From: Opeltia flavorubescens
Taxonomy: Eukaryota; Ascomycota; Lecanoromycetes; Teloschistales; Teloschistaceae
Length of the DNA stretch: 64,000 nt
Reading direction: 5' to 3'
Assembly (NCBI GenBank): GCA_000442125.1
Contig: KE546981.1
Location: 434,001-498,000 of the forward strand
The notes below the pieces were generated by a model. That model saw only the letters and a program-made list of their open reading frames with translations. It was not told the origin of the DNA and did no database searches. The position numbers and the translations under genes were made by a program. Below, one piece after another: positions 58,101 through 64,000 of the stretch; position 1 is the stretch's first letter, and each line of letters starts with the position of its first letter.

Positions 58101-58534
58101 GCAGCTGTACGGCGTGGGGACCTGCTCCTCGACCTTTCCTGGTTGTCGGTGCGCTTCCGAACAATTTTCCGATCACGGCTGAGGTCACGGTGTCTGCCTC
58201 CGCTCGATTCCTGGTGTCTCTCGTACGACCCCTCCCTGTACCTCCGGCTGCGTGGAGAACGGTTTGATCGCTGCACTGGGCGTGAAAAATGCTCTCGATC
58301 TTGTGCCTTGTCGTGCTTGCGAGATGGGATATTATGAGCCTCCTCAACCGTCGCCCGGCCCTTGATCTTCACCTCGACTTCAATACTCCGTTCACGTTTC
58401 GTCGAGGTTGCTAATGATTCCTGACGATCGCTGCTCCTCTCTCGGTGTCGACCTCTGTATTCCGGGTCTTCTCTGCGATGGCCTTCGTCTCTCCAATGAT
58501 TTCTCATTCGAGGGCTTCGTTGAGGCCTAGCCAT
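55141..58534 (-). CDS. CTK1: Ctk1/CDK12-type RNA polymerase II CTD kinase
   Basis: Exon 1 is 58534-57306, exon 2 is 57257-55422 and exon 3 is 55354-55141, giving 1092 residues. Intron 1 is 48 bp with a perfect TACTAAT branch site. The N-terminal ~410 residues are an Arg/Ser-rich RS-like domain (RSRSPRR, RDLSRDRK). A Gln/Pro/Tyr-rich region follows, then an Asp/Arg-rich stretch. The kinase domain begins near residue ~720 with GSGTYGKVFKAIHVYTKNLV and ALKKI. It has the PSTAIRE-like helix PVTAIREIKLLQ, HRDIKAANIL, DFGLARF and the T-loop TNRVITIWYRSPELLLGE. The last exon is a charged helix (KENERKSQEARRAARNEEHQ). It phosphorylates Ser2 of the CTD with a cyclin (Ctk2) and Ctk3. An N lies at 58035. 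Confidence 0.93.
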
Positions 58535-59099
58535 GTAATCACCGCATTCATTGGTGTGCGCAAAGGGCAGGTCTCAGTGTCGCTTTTTCCCAGATGAGCG
58601 CACTGCTTAGTCAGCGATCTACGTTATCACCCGGCTCCATGCACCAAATTTCTCAGTCTACCAAATCTTTCGAGTGTCCGAACCGTTAGAAGAAAATGAC
58701 AATAACCTAGCACTGGAACTACTCACCTGGTCGGCTTCTAGAACCTCTAGGCATATGCATCAGCAGGCGAGTTCTTCTGATGATCCGCGCTGCCACTTGG
58801 TTTAGCAGTCGCATCTAAAGTCAGCCGCATCGGTTAAAACGGCCATGACCTGTATAATGGGCCACTATTCGTGACCGAAGCTGCCGTGCTGCAACCACAG
58901 TCGTGGTACTTCGATTCCTGAAATTTCACCACATTCTTCCCAAACGCCTTCGAAGCGGACACAGACGACCGAAATAGCCTCCTGGTGCTGATCTTTGCTA
59001 CCCCAACAGCAAAGGCAACCTCAGCTTCTTCCAAGCCATTTCTGCTTTTTCCTTGTCTCTGTGAGCATAGCATCCCGTTAGTCAATGGTTCTATCTACG
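58535..59099. other. Divergent intergenic region
   Basis: This holds the CTK1 promoter and the upstream region of the orphan first exon. Short open frames on the minus strand have no motif. Confidence 0.45.
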
Positions 59100-59179
59100 A
59101 TGGCTGATAATGAGGTCGATCCGCCGCTGTCCCCCGAAGACGCTAAAAGCAACCGTATGGCGGTTTTGGTTGCTCTCAC
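59100..59179 (+). CDS. Orphan candidate first exon of an unidentified gene
   Basis: An ATG opens a frame reading MADNEVDPPLSPEDAKSNRM and then AVLVALT, up to a good GTAAGA donor at 59180. The composition (acidic, Pro-rich start then a hydrophobic stretch) looks like a genuine N-terminus. The next 1 kb has frequent stops in all frames, and I could not find a convincing second exon. An acceptor after TCCGACAG near 59292 would add only ten residues (QHVGVNGPK then a stop). It may be a tiny protein, a decayed gene, or chance. Confidence 0.3.
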
Positions 59180-60265
59180 GTAAGATGCCCTTATAGTCCG
59201 CTTCGATCGTGGCTCCCAATGCATCGCAATCGCCCTCGTAATGGTAGATTAACCCTGCATTCTGCTCGACTGCTTGTCTTTTTGCGAATACCTCCGACAG
59301 CCAACATGTAGGCGTAAATGGTCCTAAGTGAACGCTGTTCAGGACATTTCTTTGCTTGCCGTAGACCCATCAACGCAGGACTTTTCGTAAATTCAAGTAG
59401 ACGAAATCGAATTCCTCCAAGCCAATGCTATGTTAGGAACGGACATGATGTGCCGTAACTATGTAGGCCTTCAATTGTTCGAGAGACTTTGAGACTCCAC
59501 CACCCTCCACTCCCCTGCTTTATCATGGCAAAAGAGCTATTCCAAAGTTGCGGCATAACCGGAACGCATCTTTTCCAGTAAGCTGCGGTATAGTACGAGT
59601 CCAGAGCGCTTTGCGAGGTCATATGTTGTATAAGATGATATTATCTCTCGTGAGGGATTGTCGCAAACCTCGGTCTTGGATTTGTGGCTTTCTCAACAGC
59701 ATAAGGGAATTGCGAGCCATTCTTGTTTATCCCACTACCTTCCTCGAATTTGTTCCCTTCCGACCCACTACGTTCGCTCCTCGGGGGAATGGTGACCGTT
59801 GTCATACGGATTGGCATCCTGCGGAGCGGTTTCAAAGCATGCCAGGATTGTAACCACCAAGGAAGGCGATGATCCCACAATAGACATGTTATTGGAGATC
59901 ATCGTGATATCACTTGCCCAATGCTCCTTGATGATTCCAGAGCAATGTTTTGGGAAGTACAAAGTAGTAGTTGGGCTGAGGCTACAGAACTGGCGGGAGC
60001 TTAGTCACACACTTAGTAGCTTGGCATCACCTTATACCTGTTTGGACTTGCCATCTTGCCCCGATCGCAAACGCCTTTATGGAACACGAGGAAATACATT
60101 TACGCCAATCTGGTACACCGAGAGGCTTTCAATACCCGCCTTTGACCTCCATCTAGTGCGCCGACATCAATAAGTATACTCATCCACATCCCCAGGGCAT
60201 CAAGTATTTATGCAACAAAGAGCGCTTGAATCATTATCGTCGTCCTCTTTGATTCCAAATCGCAT
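59180..60265. other. Gene-poor stretch, possibly gene remnants
   Basis: About 1.1 kb with many stops. A 124-residue plus-strand frame at 59799-60173 has a hydrophobic run (LLEIIVISLAQCSLMI) but no motif and no support. I call nothing here. Confidence 0.35.
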
Positions 60266-60703
60266 TCATGCAGCAACAGTACCATATGTCGTCCGTCCGC
60301 CGCTGTTAACATTTTCACTATAGACGCCAGGGGCTCGCTTGACTGTCATGTTACCCATCTGACCTTGTGAACGGCGCTCGAAATAAACGTATTCGAGATA
60401 AAAGGCGTGTATATGACCCGGAAAATATCTGTTGGAAATTAGCGAAAGTACGTGGAGGAGCTCAAAAGGGCAGAATGCATCGTGGAGGAAGGTAACATAC
60501 CCTAGGAGAGTGAGGCAGATGTTCACGAAGAGGTCAGCGCCACAGCCAGCGATCATCCACACCCCAACTGGAGGGACTATGTCAAGTAGTCAGCAAGCAA
60601 ATATTGCTAGCAGCGACAATATCTTCATGCTTTGCCATTTGAACGTACAGAAAATCGTAATGATTATGATCAGGAATGCGGAAACAGGGTTTGAGCCAGC
60701 CAT
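60266..60703 (-). CDS. PMP3: PMP3/UPF0057-family membrane proteolipid
   Basis: Exon 1 is 60703-60649, exon 2 is 60576-60501 and exon 3 is 60428-60266. Both introns are 72 bp, and the product has 97 residues. The family signature is complete once spliced: FLIIIITIFFPPVGVWMIAG, then CGADLFVNICLTLLGYFPGH and IHAFYLEYVYFERR. This gives two membrane helices with the conserved PP, C, D, N and P/G residues. PMP3 proteins sit in the plasma membrane and affect membrane potential and salt tolerance. Yeast Pmp3 has 55 residues. Here a C-terminal extension of ~40 polar residues (MTVKRAPGVYSENVNSG) is added, as in several filamentous-fungal paralogues. The start is head-to-head with QTRT2. Confidence 0.9.
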
Positions 60704-61250
60704 TATGATCTAGTGCCTGGAGGTTGCTTTGCTGTGGAGGTTTCTTGAAGATGTTTGACGTCCACGAAGTACGTTATGACAGGTGCAATTCTTGGTGGTA
60801 TTCGACTAGAGGAAACAAGTTGTGGAGGATTAAGGTTTTTGTATGAGGAATGGACAATATATTATTATAGTTACCAGCTGTGTCTCATCATACATGTCGC
60901 GTGACGTATCCCTTTGCTGGCCGAAGATGCGGCAATCCGCTTGATAGGTTGTCGAATGGTGCCTCGCGCTAAGCCGAGGAAACTACACGGATAGTGAAAA
61001 AGTCGTGACTCTGTTAGCATTCGCACCACGGTTACCGTTCTGGCTTTGCTTTGGAGGGCTGATCGAAGTACACCGAATCAGATTAAGGGATAGAGTAGTC
61101 TCTATTTCTGTCTAGCAACTTTTCTTTTATTTATTATTAGTGCCAAAATCATGCACAACTTTCCCCTCGATGAAACCACGACTGCCTCGAAGCCAATTGA
61201 ATCTAAAGCTCCTTTGTAGTCATTTTATGAATCTTCAGACGATTCCGAAC
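60704..61250. other. Divergent intergenic region of PMP3 and QTRT2
   Basis: 547 bases with no gene seen. An in-frame ATG 111 bases before the chosen QTRT2 start (61140) exists but gives a longer, atypical N-terminus. Confidence 0.45.
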
Positions 61251-62779
61251 ATGGCGGATAAAAGCACTTACTCAACGGGAGCTCTTTCATTCGAGCTCAA
61301 AGACATATCTTCCTCTGACTGTGTCCAACGCCTAGGGAAATTAAAACGCAAGGAACGTATACCCATTGATACACCTCACTACTTTCCTATTAGCTCTAGA
61401 GGCTTTGTACCACACCTTTCCCAAGATATAGTGAGGGACAAAACCAGCATCAAAGGAATTTACTTAGCCTTGGAGGATTGTGAGTGCAACTCTCCTGATT
61501 CTTGCTGTCGACGCATAATGCAACATGAAGATTGACGTCTGCCATGGGACTAGCAAGTTATCGAGAAAACGGTCAATCAGGAATCACCTATTTACACCAC
61601 ATTCGTTACGTATGACCAATCTCGTCTTCGAACATTCATAGCGTTGCAAAAGAATGCACTTCTTTTTTTGGGGCCTCGACGACATCCTCCTGTGCCAGCG
61701 CGCGCTGCTAACACGCACACAAGTATTGCAATCCAAACGGCCATTGGATTCAGTACTCTTGAGTCAGATGACTATGTGGAAGCCGCTCAGAAGCTCAGAC
61801 CGGATATCGTTCTAGGCATGGCAGATTATGAACACTTAAAACGACCTGGTGTCAAGCGACTTGAGAAGATGGGCGACCGTACCCTCGATTGGACTCAGAC
61901 CATGGTTGCTGGATTGAAGGAAGATCATGGTATGTCCATCGGCACAGCCCTTTTCGCACCTGTGCTACCTATTGACGCCGAACAACAATCCACCTATTTG
62001 GGCGCCCTCGAAGAAGAGCTGACATCCTACGTGTCTGGCTTTGTTGTTTATGATGCTGCTTCAGTTGATGCCATACCGGCAAAGATGAATCATTTACCTA
62101 GGCTTGCGTTGACGAAAGTGTGTGGACCCCATGATCTTCTCAACCAGATAGCGTTAGGGATAGATATCTTTCTCCCACATTTTGTCGGAGAAGGAACGGA
62201 TACAGGACTTGCTCTTACATTTACCTTCCCCAGTCCAGAAAGACCATCAAGCGGACAACGTCTGGTACTGGGCGTCGACCTCTGGCTGGAAACGCATGCC
62301 TCCGATGTGTCTCCTCTTTCGAAGGACTGCACATGTTATACCTGCAGGAATCATCACCGGGCGTACATCAGACATCTTCTCACCGCGAAAGAGATGCTTG
62401 CCTGGGTTTTATTACAGATCCACAACTACCATATTATGGACAATTTCTTCGCTGGTGTTCGAGGGAGCATGTCCAACGGTACCTTTGAGCACAGTCGCGA
62501 CAATTTCGAAAAGAGCTACGAATGGGAATTTCCTGCTAGTACAGGGCAAGGCCCAAGGTAAGACGTTTTGAATTGAATCTTCTCATCCTCAGACCCTGAT
62601 CAAGCCACAGGCTCAGAGGATACCAGGTCAAATCTGGGCCAGCAGAACCTCGAAGGAACCCGCAGGCTTTCCGCTCACTCGAAAATCAGGCAGAACGGCT
62701 TGCAGATGCTGATTTACCCTCTCCCAGCGCAGAAGTGAAACAGCTAGAAATTCAAGGTTTCGCGAAAAACCTTGGATGA
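61251..62779 (+). CDS. QTRT2: Queuine tRNA-ribosyltransferase accessory subunit 2
   Basis: Exons 61251-61479, 61558-62557 and 62611-62779 encode 465 residues with consistent phases. Conserved blocks are HYFPISSRGFVPHLSQD, LALEDFIEKT across the first junction, FLGPRRHPPVPA, ANTHTSIAIQTAIGFS, MADYEHLKRPGVKR and DWTQTMVAGLKE. The zinc site is CTCYTCRNHHRAYIRHL (three Cys and a His), followed by AKEMLAWVLLQIHNYH. This subunit pairs with the catalytic QTRT1 to exchange guanine-34 for queuine in tRNAs for Asp, Asn, His and Tyr. QTRT2 lacks the catalytic residues, and its partner is not in this window. Yeast has lost the pathway but many fungi keep it. The ATG MADKSTYSTGALSFEL was chosen as the usual compact start. 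Confidence 0.93.
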
Positions 62780-64000
62780 TATGCTTCAACCCTCGCTTTT
62801 TTTTAATCCTCCACCTCTGAAGAGGTGGCTTATTGAAATCAGCCATCGGATGAGAAGAACCCCATACTCAGAGTGCTGACCATTAGAGTCTAAGACGTTA
62901 CACCAGAAGACAGGGTATCGACCGAATTCACTTACTAGATACAGCGCATTGAGGATGTAAACGAGATGGTTTGAGCGACCATCTCTTTGGTAAAACTTGG
63001 AGAACCATACAACACCTATAGCTGCAAAGTCACAGACCCTTCGGAGAAGCAGCTCCAAACACGAGCGCTAACATCGCCCATGGCCATCACGAAGTGACAG
63101 TAAGACTATTTCATGCAAGCCATGTCATACCCTTTTATGTGTGCAGTGGATAGCCATTTTAGCTCCTTTTTCCAGGCGAGCTTCCACTTGCCATGGCTTT
63201 GTCAGAGACTCTCGTTGCAAGGAACATAATCGGGGTGCCATGACGACTGCTGCACCAGGATGTCTGCCAAAAATGGGACATCAGATAGTAAGCTCAATCG
63301 AACAATGTAATTAAGTTATGGTATAAGGCAGGGAGTTTGAGACGGTGAGTGAACTACTGTCATCAATACACCTTGTATTTACGGTCTCTCAATACGGTAT
63401 TTGACGGCAATGTCACTGTCAAAGCTGCTTGCTCTCTAAGTTGTGGGTAGTCTAAAATTCTCCTCGGGACTATGAGGCCTGAGTATCGACCTGGACGAAA
63501 ATCTTTATTCAACCGAAACCTTAAGAGAAAGCGACAAGTTTCTGTCTATTAGCAAATTGTAGCAACTCGTGATACAGAATACAGTATTATCACATTATTC
63601 GCAGCCCTTTGCTGCCTGGGGGTTGAGCTTCAGCATTCTTTATAGGCGAAAAGCAACCAGCCCATTTCAATTCGTTTCCCTCTGTCAAACATGAGTTTAT
63701 GGGATATCACGTGAGCTCAGGCCAATATTGTCCTGAGCTCACGTGATATCCCGATTCATGGTTTCGCAATGCTAAGGCATCAATATCTTCCTTTAAGTAC
63801 TACGGGTGGTCCATCTTAATTAGCGCGTGCAATAAGATTAAGAAGTATTGAATCCGACGGATGCCGTCTTTTTCCGAAATAGAGAACACAACAATTTCTA
63901 GTCTGTGTAATTTCCATTATCAACGTATTCTCGAACTCGTAAAGCAACATTTATATGTTCAATTTTCGACTGGTGTTCTTATATCGAATGCAATAATAAA
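62780..64000. other. Gene-poor end of the window
   Basis: 1.2 kb without a recognisable gene. It contains the palindrome at 63701-63752 and is AT-rich toward the end. Confidence 0.45.
63701..63752. repeat. 52-bp near-perfect palindrome
   Basis: The arms 63701-63721 and 63732-63752 are perfect 21-base inverted complements (gggatatcacgtgagctcag plus one base). The 10-base centre is itself nearly palindromic (CAATATTG inside), so the 52 bases form a palindrome with a single C/T mismatch pair. It includes CACGTGA, which contains an E-box, once in each arm. There are no clear flanking direct repeats and no coding content. It may be a small foldback element, a protein-binding site or a recombination scar. 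Confidence 0.65.

Overview
This window is nuclear DNA of a filamentous ascomycete (Pezizomycotina). The genes are packed closely on both strands and are split by introns of mostly 45-95 bp with GT..AG borders and CTAAC/CTGAC-like branch sites. The gene set fits this group: HapX with its cysteine-rich repeats, a two-OB-fold telomere protein, a fungal Ctk1-type CDK, a kelch-plus-transmembrane protein and a eukaryotic queuine transferase subunit. A leotiomycete-like fungus is my guess only. I see no rRNA, tRNA, CRISPR, virus-derived element or autonomous transposon. Eight isolated N bases (3170, 11742, 18032, 18669, 23465, 27769, 38952, 58035) show this is a draft assembly.

Layout. 0-13 kb: flavin monooxygenase fragment (-), telomere protein (+), Cys-cluster hypothetical (+), 4EHP-type cap-binding protein (+), Ulp2-type SUMO protease (+). 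13-25 kb: glucosidase II alpha (-) head-to-head with NDP kinase (+), SPO11 (+), UBC7 (-) head-to-head with a scramblase (+), MIM1 (-). 25-31 kb: an unresolved multi-exon hypothetical (+), a poorly resolved 1.7-kb stretch, then SDHC/SDH3 (-) head-to-head with OXA1 (+). 31-43 kb: kelch membrane protein (+), SHP1/p47 (-), a repeat-rich secreted protein (-), hapX (+), a hairpin element, NADH pyrophosphatase (+). 43-58 kb: XRN1 (-) head-to-head with HAT2 (+), GTP cyclohydrolase I (+), an F-box-like protein (+), a small coiled-coil protein (+), CTK1 (-). 58-64 kb: an orphan first exon (+), a PMP3-family proteolipid (-), QTRT2 (+), and gene-poor sequence with a 52-bp palindrome.

Most of this is housekeeping content. 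There is no operon-like logic, but themes recur. Several products serve mitochondrial biogenesis (MIM1, OXA1, SDH3, scramblase). Several serve ER quality control and ERAD (glucosidase II, UBC7, SHP1). Others serve mRNA fate (4EHP, XRN1, CTK1). Six gene pairs are head-to-head and may share promoters. I worked out exon structures by hand by checking splice phase and family conservation, so they are predictions. I did not find a clearly new biological system. The most unusual items are the two palindromic elements, two GC-AG introns, a stop-free intron in the NADH pyrophosphatase gene and a textbook iron-GATA site upstream of hapX.
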